Assembly: GCA_964019135.1 (NCBI GenBank)
Contig: OZ025255.1
Location: forward strand, 41,012,811-41,076,810
Source of the DNA: Arenicola marina
Lineage: Eukaryota > Annelida > Polychaeta > Arenicolidae
Direction: 5' to 3'
Length of the DNA: 64,000 bases
Part shown: positions 36,561 to 48,000 of the stretch, piece by piece
Position numbering within the stretch: the first letter of the stretch is position 1
How the letters are laid out: each line of letters begins with the position of its first letter
Translations under genes and position numbers: made by a program
Notes under the pieces: generated by a model
What the model saw: only the letters and a program-made list of their open reading frames with translations
Told to the model about the DNA's origin: nothing
The model's database searches: none

Positions 36561-38225
36561 AAGGGAGAGGGGCAGGAGATGAAAGGGAGATGGGCAGGGT
36601 ATGGGGGGAGAAAGAAAGGGATGGAAGGGAGAGGGTGGGGGTGGAAGGGAGGGGGGCAGGGGATGGGGGAGAAAGGAAGGGATGGAAGGGAGAGGGAAAG
36701 GGGGTGAAAGGGCGATGGGCAGGTGATGGGGGGAGAAAGGAATGGATGGAAGGGAAAGGGGAGGGAATGGAGGGGATAGGGGGAGGATATGGAAGGGAGA
36801 GGGGCAAGATTGGAAGATAGAGGGGCAGGGGATGTAAGGAAGAGGGGGAGGAATGGACGATAGAGGGGCAGGGGATGGAAAGGGGAGGGGGAGAGATGTA
36901 AGGGACAGGGGGAGGGATGGAAGGGAGAGGGGCAGGGGATGGGGGGAGAAAGGAAAGGATGAAAGGGAGAGGGGCAGGGGATGGGAGGAGAAAGGAAGGG
37001 ATGGAAGGGAGAGGGGGAGGGGATGGAAGGGAGAGGGGCAGGGGATGGGGGTAGAAAGGAAGGGATGGAAGGAAGAGGGGCAGGGGATGGGGGAGAAAGG
37101 AAAGGAATGAAGAGAGAGTGGGTGGGGATGGAAGGGAGAGGGGCAGGGGATGGGGGAGAAAGGAAGGGATGGAAGGGAAAGGGGGAGGGGAGGGAAGGGA
37201 GAAGGGCAGGGGATTGGGGAGAAAGGACGGGATGGAAGGGAGAGGGGCATTGGATGGGGGAAAAGGAAGGGTTGGAAGGGAGAGGGGGAGGGGATGGAAG
37301 GGAGGGGGGCAGGGGATGGGGGAGAAAGGAAGGAATGGAAGGGAGAGGGGCAGGGGATGGGGGAGAATGGAAGGGATGGAAGGGAGAGGGGCAGGGGATG
37401 GGGGAGAAAGGAAGGGATGGAAGGGAGAGGGGCAGGGGATTGGGGAAAAGGAAGGGATGGAAGGGAGAGGGGGAGGGGATGGGGGAGAAAGGAAGGAATG
37501 GAAGAGAGAGGGGCAGGGAATGAAAGGGAGAGGGGCAGGGCATGGGGGAGAAAGGAAGGGTTGAAAGGGAGAGGGGAAGGGGATGGGGGAGCAAGGAAGG
37601 GATGGAAGGCGAGGGGGAGGGGATGGAAGGGAGAGGGGCAGGGGATGGGGGAGAAAGGAAGGGATGGAAGGGAGAAGGGCAGGGGATGAAAGGGAGAGGG
37701 GTAGGGGGTGGGGGAGAAAGGAAGGGATGGAAGAGAGAAGGGCAAGGAATGAAAGGGAGAGGGGCAGGGGATGGGGGAGAAAGGAAGGCATGGAAGGGAG
37801 AAGGGGAGGGAATGGGGGAGGAAGGAAGGGATGGAAGAGAGAGGGGCAGTGGATGGGGGAGAAAGGAAGAGATGGATGGGAGAGGGGCAGGGGATGGAGG
37901 AGAAAGGAAGGGATGGAAGGGAGAGGGGGAGGGGATGGAAGGGAGAGGGGCAGGGGATGGAGGAGAAAGGAAGGGATGGAAGGGAGAGGGGGAGGGATGG
38001 AAGGGAGAGGGGCAGGGGATGAAAGGGAGCTGGGCAGGGGATGGGGAGAGAATAGAAGAGGTGAAAGGGAGAGGGGCAAGTGATGAAAGGGAGAGTTGGA
38101 GGGAGGGAAGGGAGAGGGGGAGAGGATAGAAGGTAGGGGCGTAATGGAGGGAAGTAGGGGAGGGGATGGAAGGGAAAGAGGGAGGGAGTGGAGTGGATAA
38201 GGGGGAGGGAGGGAAGGGAGATGGC

Positions 38226-38372
38226 AGATGATGTAAGGGAGAGGGGCAGGGGATGTAAGGGAGAGGGGCAGGGGATGTAAGGGAGAGGGGCAGGGGATGT
38301 AAGGGAGAGGGGCAGGGGATGTAAGGGAGAGGGGCAGGGGATGTAAGGGAGAGGGGCAGGGGATGTAAGGGA
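38226..38372. repeat. Homogeneous 22-bp block at the right edge of the purine array
   Basis: About seven consecutive, essentially identical 22-bp units of the ATGTAAGGGAGAGGGGCAGG type. Elsewhere in the array this variant is scattered, so the block looks like a recent local expansion at the edge. Confidence 0.85.
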
Positions 38373-38395
38373 GGCATGGGACTGGAGGGGAGAGG

Positions 38396-38999
38396 GACAG
38401 CGCTTGTCGTATCTCCTTGCTTCCACCACTAAATATAATGCATCGATGAACCAGAAAGGCGTTTTTGGTGGGCGGAGGCGGAATAATGGCGCACGCAATG
38501 AATGATCAGCGCAATAAGATCGTGGACATACAAAACAGCGAGCCTGAGTCTGTCCCAACGTGGACTCACGACTGATTTACATGTCACGCAGTTTACATAT
38601 CTATTCTATGGCCCGACACATCCGGCTGCAAATAACTAAACTTCAAAGGCAAACGTCGATACTGGTGTCGATGTGTCAGAATACGTTTAAAACTCACCAT
38701 TTTGTGCGTGTAAGCCCCTCGGACAGCGAACCCCCGACGCAAAAAAAAAAAAGTAGAAGCCACCGTGGGTTCATTTGCTGCGCCGGGAAGCATGTGACAG
38801 GGAGGGCAGCTGTGAGTATCGGGAGACCGGGCGCGGGACGTTCGCGTGGCTTCACCAAGGATTACCATAAATTTTGGGGATGGGCTGCGGTTCTGAATAG
38901 CATATCAAGTGGTTGTAGTTTTCAATGCAAGGTAGGAGGTGAGGGTATCCCTGGCGACGCGTCGCAAGTCTATTGGATTAGGACGTTATCGATATAAGG
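38396..38999. other. Single-copy spacer, no gene recognised
   Basis: Ordinary-composition DNA with an A-run near 38,740-38,751. A 145-codon plus frame (38,560-38,997) and a 91-codon minus frame overlap. Neither has a recognisable motif, and the plus frame simply runs out at the next repeat. Confidence 0.5.
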
Positions 39000-39650
39000 G
39001 GGGCATGGGTGGGATGCGTGAGGGGAGGTGAGAGGTGGGGATGGGGTGGGTGAGGAGGTGAGGGGCATTGGGGGAGAGATAGGGGAAGGACTAGGGGTGC
39101 GGGGGGGTGGGGTGTGGGGGGGGGGAGGAGGAGGGGGGCGGTGTAGGGGGCTTTTAGAGTTGCGGCTTCTGCGAATAGAAGAGAAAGCAGGGGGACGGAG
39201 AGGACGCTTCTATAGCGCGGGTGGCGATGGGGGAGGCGGGGCATAGTGTGATGTATAGCAGCGATCCCTGCAGGGGGCCCTGCAGAAGGGACGATGAGAG
39301 GGGACGACGGGGGAGGGGGGGGGGACAGGGGTGGTCTGCGGGGAGCGGGGGTTGGAGTGATGTGCGTGTGACCGTTGAGACTATTGGGGGAGGAGGTGTT
39401 GCAGTGGTGTTTGTGTGACCTTAGAAACTAGTCGAGGAGGGGGTAGGGTGAGGGGGTGGCGTAACCACAGAGGCTGGTATGGGTGGAGGTGTGCAGAACA
39501 ACAGAGGCTAGCGGGACAATGAAGGGGGGAGGAGTTGGGGGATCACAGAAGGGTTGGGAGGGGATTCTCTGATCCCAGAGGTGTGAGGTGGGAAGGGGTG
39601 TTAAAGTGGGTGACCACAGAAGGGTGGGGTCGAGATTGTGTGACCTAGAC
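39000..39650. repeat. G-rich low-complexity tract with a degenerate repeat
   Basis: The left part (to about 39,150) is G-runs separated by T or A. The right part (about 39,365-39,640) shows an irregularly spaced motif resembling GTGACCACAGAGGCTAG, at about 39,367, 39,413, 39,460, 39,492, 39,540 and 39,608. This suggests an old minisatellite with a period near 45 bp. CTGCAGGG and CCCTGCAG form an inverted repeat at 39,268-39,285. Confidence 0.6.
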
Positions 39651-42600
39651 ATAAACATATGTTAATGGAGACCTGCTTCAGACTACTCAAAGACCCGAAA
39701 ATCCTGCACGGCCAGACAGCCAACCAATCCGTTACGTGCCACCATTGACCCAGTACCACATCTCTGTGAATCTATTACTAAACCCATAGTCAGAATCTCA
39801 ACCCATCACCGTCCAGCTGTATTTGCCCGTCCTAATGTTGACCGGGACAATGGCTTTTCCAGCCGTGGCAATACGATACCTCATTGTAAACACTGAATGT
39901 ATGAGACTTGTCTGAAGACGCAAGGGAAACATGCCATAAAACGCAATCTGATACATGGCAAATAATGACTTGGGGTCTCACTTGTAAAATTGGAAATATT
40001 GTTCGGTGTTTTTTGTGCATCTCTCCGTGCCAGACAGTCGCGCGTCATTCGATAACGCTGGCATCATTTTTTGGCTGCGATTCATCACTATAACCATGTT
40101 GCCTTAGCGGCTTCCGTAGATACATTTGGTGACGTCAGAAATACGCCATGTTGGATTTGGCCCACTCTGATTGGTTGATACAGACACCGTCACACAATAC
40201 GATTTGCAGGTTTTTTGTGTCAATTTTTTCTCGGGTTCCGGAAGCTTGCGTATTTGCTGCGGTGGTAAAATGTCGTTGAGCCGCCATCGTGACGGTAAAC
40301 CCAGAAGGAACCAGGATTGATGAGGAAGCGAGCAAAGCAAATTTTCGAGGCTTATGAGCAAAGGCAAATCATGTTACACGAGGTCTTGGCAACTGTTCTA
40401 CGACAATTAGGGGACAGTTTTATCAAGAAGCATGGCAGACACGTTATTAACATGACAAGTGGGGCCATTGTGAAATGCCTATGATGGAACTTAGGGCTGT
40501 GACCCCCAGGTAGAGACGTCACTTAAGCCTGGAGAACACTGTGCAGGACGTCGCAGCCTGGCACTGTGCCAGCTGACCACAACCATCAGTTCGACGGCGA
40601 CCGCTGCTATGACAATTCGATTTACTTCTTGGCATCAAAAAGCACATGTTATTCTTCTTTAAAATGTTCATGCCTAATTTTGGTCATGTTGCAGATTTTG
40701 TGCCTTCATATTTATAAAGAAACAGTTTTTCTTAAACGTATCAGACACTGGGACAGTCAGATAGGGATCTTCAATGCATAGATATATGTTGATTTTCACT
40801 GCAAGGTGCACTTGCAATTTTAACATAATTTACAAATTCCTGTTATTTAATTAATTTGTGTCGCTGTTAACATCATATAATATACATCGATAATCCATTG
40901 CCATAGTAAAACCGGTCTATATGTCAATGTTCACGTTTTCGCTTGGATAAGACCATACACCCATCACCCATTCATAAGTATAAATTGGAGAGGGATCATT
41001 CGATGATTGCACTAAGCCAGTTCTTGCAACACCCGTAAACACCCCACTCCACCTCTCAACCCCTCCCCCCCTTCCCCTCCAACTCCTATCCGTTATCCCA
41101 TCGGGGGGAAAGAGAGAGGAGGTGCAGAGGCTGGGGCGTGGACGTGGGCGAGGGAGTAGAAATTTGTGGGTGGGGTCAGCCACAGCACCCGAGGCGACCG
41201 CAGCCTCCATCAATCTTGCCGCCACTGACAGGTGATTGAATTCTGGACGACATGTTGCTTTGGTCGTCGGTGATTGGTCGCCAGGGGGCGCTCGCAATCC
41301 GCCGCATAAGGCTCCTCTCACCTCGTGGCTGGGTCCTAACCCTACTTCCGGTGGCGGGAGGCCAGCCTGGCTGTTCCTCAGGACTCCTCACAATCTCCCC
41401 CCACTCCTATCACTCCTATCACCCCTCCCTGCCACCCTCCTCACACTCACGTGAACCCCACTCTCACCTCGGTCCCTCCCAGCCGGCAACGTCTACCCTA
41501 CTCCAAGCTGCCCTCCCAGGTCTACCCCCTCCTCTTATCCATATCCCCACATGGTCAGGTCTCAGCGGATGTACTCCCCCCGCACCCCCCCCCCCCCGCA
41601 CACATTTATAAACCTACCCCTCACCCCCACCCCCGAGACACGCTGTATGCTATATGCGGATGGTTCCGAAGTCACCCATGACCTGTTACCAAGGAGATGA
41701 CATTGACACTTGGCAAATTGGCCCCCGTTGCGACACCCTCACCATATGGAGTTCCCACCGCGGGGTGGCGACCCTCGACCCCCGACCCCCCGACCCCAGA
41801 CCCCCACCACGCTTGACAACGGACGGGAGGCCCACCCCCATGCGAAACAACCACTTTACACGTGTCGCCCCCACTTTACGTCATCAAGATGTCATGAATA
41901 TGCATATGGCAATACATGTCTATATATAATATAATTATTATCGAGTGGCCAGCATGTTCTCCGCCAGTTACAATGTTCTACCCCTGCTTGGGGAAGGCGA
42001 CACTGAAACAAGAGCAAGGGGCATTCCATCTCATATTAACTTCCCTGGCTGCCGGGAGCGGAGGGCGACAGGCTGTCCACCCGTTACATCTCCACTGGTT
42101 TGTGGCCGCGAATATTGGGAAAGCCCTTCGAGGCGTCGGACTGGTCATTGCGACTCATTCATAATGCACGTCCACAGTCCACAGGGGAGCCGGGGGGAGG
42201 GGGTTCTAACGGGACCGTGGGAGGGGGTGAGGGCGGTAGCGGGGGCTATGGGGGGTGCAATTTGTCAACAGGGGTGGGGGGGGGGCGAGGAGGGGGCGAG
42301 GGGGCTCTGGGCGGAGTTGACGATTCATTGCTCTTTGACTGCTACTTCCGGTAGAGGGCGCGGGCGGAAGCCACGCCAGGAGCCCATCTTTCACAATTTG
42401 AAGCTGTTGCTCGAGGCGTTCACTGCGCCCCCTGGCAGATGTAGGCAGAACTGAATAATGAATGATGCCCTCCCCGAAATGGAAGCGAGCGACGGGGTCG
42501 CGGGTAACCGACGTACCATGTGAAGGCTATACCAGGTAGCAGCCACAGTGCCCTTCTCCCCACCATCCCTACTGGTGCAGAACTGAAACCATAGGTGTTC

Positions 42601-43599
42601 CAGTGGCTGGCCGGATGGCAGGATGGCTGGCTGGCTGGCTGGATGGCTGGAGAGGGGCGATGCACCTCTCTCAGTCTCATAATGAATGGCTAAGTGCGGA
42701 GAATCTGTGGAATGGGAAGAATTATAATATTACGTGAAATTGACGACTAGCGTCAATTACACTCGTTCAATTTTGAGTGATTCGTTTTCACATACGTCAA
42801 GAAATGTCAATGGGAACCAGGGTATAAATAGTGCAATCAGTAAATAGGTCCAACTAGGCAGAAATTAACGGGAATGAACATTACCTGGGCTCAATCTAAG
42901 TGTGAGCGAGAAAGATACACATGCGGTTGGCGCTTAGCGAATTTGTTCAGAAAGTTTGTTTTGGGCATTTTGGGCTTTCAACCATTATCGAACCATGTCA
43001 CATCAAATATTGTTTCCTCCGCCAAATGTACATGTATGTTATGTATTAAAGCATAAAATATTAAATATTAAAATATTCAGTGATTTGCATAGATGCGGCG
43101 TAAACAAAACTGTGATAATTCTACATTTTTGGCCTATTTTATAGCCTATTTTGGTTAAAATTGAGTGATAACCCACCAATCGAGTATAATCGAGTAATCG
43201 AGCCGATGGAGCTAAAGTTTAGTAACATACCTGTTTTTTTTTGCTATTGAAGTACTAAACATTTTTGTTATAATCGAGTTTATAGAGCCAACGCAAGTTG
43301 AGTAACGTATCTGCTTTTTTGCCATTGAATTTTTCAACATGAATTTAGTTTTCTTGACGGCTTCAACATCTTGAACAAAAGTACATTTTAGGCATTTTCC
43401 CATTGACCGCCATGTTGAAGCCGATTTTGCAAAAAAGGCTAGACTTGTTTTTTAGTGAAGTAATATATGTTTTATTTATGACATTTTCAAGTAGAGCCAT
43501 AACCAGTACTTATTTAGAGCAAAAAGAAAGTGAATCTGTCGTGCAACATTGTTCTACCCCCTACCCGCTCCCAACCTTTAAGGCCACCACTTCTGTGTG
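39651..43599. other. Single-copy spacer, no gene recognised
   Basis: AT-rich at both ends, with a GC-rich middle (about 41,040-42,460) that includes C-runs at 41,590-41,597 and G-runs around 42,280. Frames of up to 169 codons (41,945-42,454) overlap on both strands in the GC-rich part. None shows domain-like content. A short TGGC/GGAT tetranucleotide run lies at 42,602-42,652. Confidence 0.5.
42602..42652. repeat. GGCT/GGAT tetranucleotide repeat
   Basis: Imperfect TGGC and TGGA tetramers, with CTGGCTGGCTGGCTGGATGG at the core. Confidence 0.85.
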
Positions 43600-43697
43600 T
43601 TGGTATTGTAGTCGGTATTGTAGTCGGTACTGTAGTTGCGATTGTAGTCGGTATTGTAGTCGGTATTGTAGACGGGACTGTAGTCGGTATTGTACAG
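43600..43697. repeat. 12-bp tandem repeat
   Basis: About eight copies of a 12-bp unit, GTATTGTAGTCG, with substitutions (GTACTGTAGTTG, GGACTGTAGTCG). It reads as YCSR tetrapeptides in one frame because the period is a multiple of three. Confidence 0.9.
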
Positions 43698-43965
43698 TAC
43701 AACAAACGACCACCTGTCCAATGCCGATCGCATTTGTTGTGAGGGCTGGGGACGGATGCGGTGGCGGGGAAGGCGGAACGGGGGGGGGGGGGGGGTGGCG
43801 TGGGAGGGGGGACTGGCGGAGCAGGTCACTGGTGAGCTATTAACGGTGGCGGCACCGGTCACAGTGTCCATTAGCGTGTCGACTTCGGTTTGTCAGCGGC
43901 TGGCAATACGAGTGGTAATCGGTCTAGCATCTCTCCCCATCTCGCCCGAGGTGTGCGTGGGGAGG

Positions 43966-44697
43966 GGGGGGGTTGGAGGTGGGAGGTGGGAGGCGTGGGT
44001 GGGAGTTGGGAGGTGGGAGGTGGGAGGTGGGAAGTGGGAGTTGGGAGGTGGGTGGCGGGAGGAGGCAGTTGGAAGGTGGCAGGTGGGAGGTGGGAGGTGG
44101 GAGGTGGCAGCTGGGAGGTGGCAGGTGGGAAGTGGGAGTTGGAGGTGGGAGGCGGGAGGAGGCAGTTGGAAAGTGGGAGGTGGGAGGTGGCAGGTGGTAG
44201 GTGGGAGCTGGAGCTGGGAGGTGGGAGGTGGGACGTGGGAGGTGGGAGGTGGGAGGTGGGAGGTGGGAGGTGGGAGGTGGGAGGTGGGAGGTGGGAGGTG
44301 GGAGGTAGGAGTTGGGAGATGGGTGGCGGGAGGAGGCAGTTGGAAGGTGGGAGGTGGGAGGTGGGAGGCGGGAGGTGGGAGGCGAGAGGTGGGAGGTGGG
44401 AGGTGGCAGCTGTCTGTTGGGAGGTGAGGTGAAGGGTGGGAGTTGGGAGTTGGGAGTTGGGAGGTGAGGTGAGGGGTGGAAGTTGGGAGTTGGGAGGTGG
44501 GAGGTGAAAGGTGGGAAATGGGAGGTGGCAGGTGTAAGGTGGGAGTTGGGAGTTGGCAGGTGGCAGTTGGGAGTTAGCAGGCGGGAGGAGGCAGTAAGGA
44601 GTTGGCAAGTGGGAGGTGGCAGTTGGGAGTTGGGAGGATGGAGGTGGCAGTGGGAAGTTGGGAGGTGGGAGGTGGGAGATGGGAGGTGGGGGGTGTG
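43966..44697. repeat. Heptanucleotide GGTGGGA array
   Basis: About 100 imperfect copies of GGTGGGA, with GTTGGGA, GGTGGCA and GGCGGGA variants and a recurring GGGAGGAGGCAGTTGGAA insertion. The best run, at about 44,220-44,310, is nearly pure. Regularly spaced GGG and GG blocks on the plus strand give high G-quadruplex potential. It is not the canonical animal telomere repeat (TTAGGG). Confidence 0.95.
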
Positions 44698-45039
44698 TCT
44701 CGCATGCGTCATACATCGCCTCATGTGCCAACAACCTTTGCGCGTGATGCCCTTCCCTTATTCCACCACGACCCCCCCCCCCCACCCCCCACCCTCAGCC
44801 CCCCAGACACTCTCATGAGTCCCGGGTTGCATCAGTCCTCTTTGAGAGGAACCGGGCGAGATAATAAGCAGGGCCGACACCCCGTTGGCAGCCCCACTGC
44901 GCCCTTCCCCTCCTCTCGGGGACTTCTCGTCACCCCTCAGGGCTGCGAGATGACGATAACGATAAGGGAATGCAAGATGGAAGCGTAATCATCTGTAGAG
45001 ACGGCAGGGCCGGCGCCACGGGTATCGTAATCAGGAACC
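44698..45039. other. Short spacer, no gene recognised
   Basis: A single-copy segment between two arrays, with C-runs at about 44,772-44,790. Nothing recognisable is present. Confidence 0.6.
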
Positions 45040-48000
45040 GCAGAGTGCAGAGGATTACCGGGACCGTAAAGACACTGCGCCATCACGGCACAGCTCCACC
45101 CTGGTCTCCTGTAGCATTCAGCAAGGCCTCGGGAGGGTAAGGACACTGTGCCATCACGGCACCGCTCCACCCTGGTCTCCTGTAGCATTCAGCAAGGCCT
45201 CGGGAGGGTAAGGACACTGTGCCATCACGGCACCGCTCCACCCTGGTCTCCTGCAGCATTCAGCAAGGCCTCGGGAAGGTAAGGACACTGTGCCATCACG
45301 GCACCGCTCCACCCTGGTCTCCTGCAGCATTCAGCAAGGCCTCGGGAGGGTAAGGACACTGTGCCATCACGGCACCGCTCCACCCTGGTCTCCTGCAGCA
45401 TTCAGCAAGGCCTCGGGAGGGTAAGGACACTGTGCCATCACGGCACCGCTCCACCCTGGTCTCCTGTAGCATTCAGCAAGGCCTCGGGAGGGTAAGGACA
45501 CTGTGCCATCACGGCACCGCTCCACCCTGGTCTCCTGTAGCATTCAGCAAGGCCTCGGGAGGGTAAGGACACTGTGCCATCACGGCACCGCTCCACCCTG
45601 GTCTCCTGTAGCATTCAGCAAGGCCTCGGGAGGGTAAGGACACTGTGCCATCACGGCACCGCTCCACCCTGGTCTCCTGTACCATTTAGCAAGGCCTCGG
45701 GAGGGTAAGGACACAGTGCCATCACGGCACCGCTCCACCCTGGTCTCCTGCAGCATTCAGCAAGGCCTCGGGAAGGTAAGGACACTGTGCCATCACGGCA
45801 CCGCTCCACCCTGGTCTCCTGCAGCATTCAGCAAGGCCTCGGGAGGGTAAGGACACTGTGCCATCACGGCACCGCTCCATCCTGGTCTCCTGCAGCATTC
45901 AGCAAGGCCTCGGGAGCGTAAGGACACTGTGCCATCACGGCACCGCTCCACCCTGGTCTCCTGTAGCATTCAGCCAGGCCTCGGGAGGTTAAGGACACTG
46001 TGCCATCAAGGCACCGCTCCACCCTGGTCTCCTGCAGCATTCAGCAAGGCCTCGGGAGGGTAAGGACACTGTGCCATCACGGCACCGCGCCACCCTGGTC
46101 TCCTGCAGCATTCAGCAAGGCCTCGGGAGGGTAAGGACACTGTGCCATCACGGCACCGCTCCACCCTGGTCTCCTGTAGCATTCAGCAAGGCCTCGGGAG
46201 GGTAAGGACACTGTGCCATCAAGGCACCGCTCCACCCTGGTCTCCTGTAACATTCAGCAAGGCCTCGGGAAGGTAAGGACACTGTGCCATCACGGCACCG
46301 CTCCCCCCTGGTCTCCTGTAGCATTCAGCAAGGCCTCGGGAAGGTAAGGACACTGTGCCATCACGGCACCGCTCCATCCTGGTCTCCTGCAGCATTCAGC
46401 AAGGCCTCGGGAGAGTAAGGACACTGTGCCATCACGGCACCGCTCCATCCTGGTCTCTTGTAGCATTCAGCAAGGCCTCGGGAAGGTAAGGACACTATGC
46501 CATCACGGCACCGCTCCACCCTGGTCTCCTGCAGCATTCAGCAAGGCCTCGGTAAGGTAAGGACACTGTGCCATCACGGCACCGCTCCACCCTGGTCTCT
46601 TGTAGCATTCAGCAAGGCCTCGGGAAGGTAAGGACACTGTGCCATCAAGGCACCGCTCCACCCTGGTCTCCTGCAGCATTCAGCAAGGCCTCGGGAGCGT
46701 AAGGACACTGTGCCATCACGGCACCGCGCCACCCTGGTCTCCTGCAGCATTCAGCAAGGCCTCGGGAGGGTAAGGACACTGTGCCATCACGGCACCGCTC
46801 CACCCTGGTCTCCTGTAGCATTCAGCAAGGCCTCGGGAGGGTAAGGACACTGTGCCATCAAGGCACCGCTCCACCCTGGTCTCCTGTAACATTCAGCAAG
46901 GCCTCGGGAAGGTAAGGACACTGTGCCATCACGGCACCGCTCCCCCCTGGTCTCCTGTAGCATTCAGCAAGGCCTCGGGAAGGTAAGGACACTGTGCCAT
47001 CACGGCACCGCTCCATCCTGGTCTCCTGCAGCATTCAGCAAGGCCTCGGGAGAGTAAGGACACTGTGCCATCACGGCACCGCTCCATCCTGGTCTCTTGT
47101 AGCATTCAGCAAGGCCTCGGGAAGGTAAGGACACTATGCCATCACGGCACCGCTCCACCCTGGTCTCCTGCAGCATTCAGCAAGGCCTCGGTAAGGTAAG
47201 GACACTGTGCCATCACGGCACCGCTCCACCCTGGTCTCCTGTAGCATTCAGCAAGGCCTCGGGAAGGTAAGGACACTGTGCCATCACGGCACCGCTCCAT
47301 CCTGGTCTCTTGTAGCATTCAGCAAGGCCTCGGGAAGGTAAGGACACTATGCCATCACGGCACCGCTCCATCCTGGTCTCTTGTAGCATTCAGCAAGGCC
47401 TCGGGAAGGTAAGGACACTGTGCCATCACGGCACCGCTCCATCCTGGTCTCTTGTAGCATTCAGCAAGGCCTCGGGAAGGTAAGGACACTGTGCCATCAC
47501 GGCACCGCTCCACCCTGGTCTCTTGCAGCATTCAGCAAGGCCTCGGGAGAGTAAGGACACTGTGCCATCACGGCACCGCTCCATCCTGGTCTCTTGTAGC
47601 ATTCAGCAAGGCATCGGGAAGGTACGGACACTATGCCATCACGGCACCGCTCCACCCTGGTCTCCTGCAGCATTCAGCAAGGCCTCGGGAGAGTAAGGAC
47701 ACTGTGCCATCACGGCACCGCTCCATCCTGGTCTCTTGTAGCATTCAGCAAGGCCTCGGGAAGGTAAGGACACTGTGCCATCACGGCACCGCTCCACCCT
47801 GGTCTCCTGCAGCATTCAGCAAGGCCTCGGGAGGGTAAGGACACTGTGCCATCAAGGCACCGCTCCACCCTGGTCTCCTGTAGCATTCAGCAAGGCCTCG
47901 GGAGGGTAAGGACACAGTGCCATCACGGCACCGCTCCACCCTGGTCTCCTGCAGCATTCAGCAAGGCCTCGGGAGGGTAAGGACACTGTGCCATCACGGC

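Larger units (their letters stand above)
25172..38395. repeat. 13.2-kb purine-rich satellite array (22-bp and 19-bp units)
   Basis: The plus strand is almost entirely A and G, with isolated T or C. Two unit types recur: a 22-bp type (ATGGAAGGGAGAGGGGCAGG plus GG, or a GGGGGAGG variant) and a 19-bp type (ATGGGGGAGAAAGGAAGGG). They often alternate as a 41-bp dimer; a third variant contains GATGGAAGAAACAGGGGGAG. The minus strand is open for thousands of codons (4,295 at 25,671-38,558; 2,003 at 25,135-31,146; 1,861 at 32,792-38,377). Minus-strand stops need two adjacent pyrimidines plus A on the plus strand, and pyrimidines here are nearly always isolated. I read it as non-coding satellite DNA. 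Confidence 0.95.

Noticed and set aside
25671..38558. Giant Pro/Ser/Leu-rich protein on the minus strand
   Set aside because: All minus frames are open because plus-strand pyrimidines are isolated, so stops cannot form. The frames end only where paired pyrimidines occur, and there is no domain, signal or consistent reading frame.
38560..38997. 145-codon plus-strand frame
   Set aside because: It has no motif, crosses an A-run and is bounded by repeats, so a chance frame is likely.
41945..42454. 169-codon plus-strand frame
   Set aside because: It lies in GC-rich DNA with overlapping open frames on both strands, reads low-complexity G-runs and shows no family motif.
43966..44697. Telomere or interstitial telomeric repeat
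   Set aside because: The heptamer is GGTGGGA. No TTAGGG, TTAGG or similar tandem run is present.
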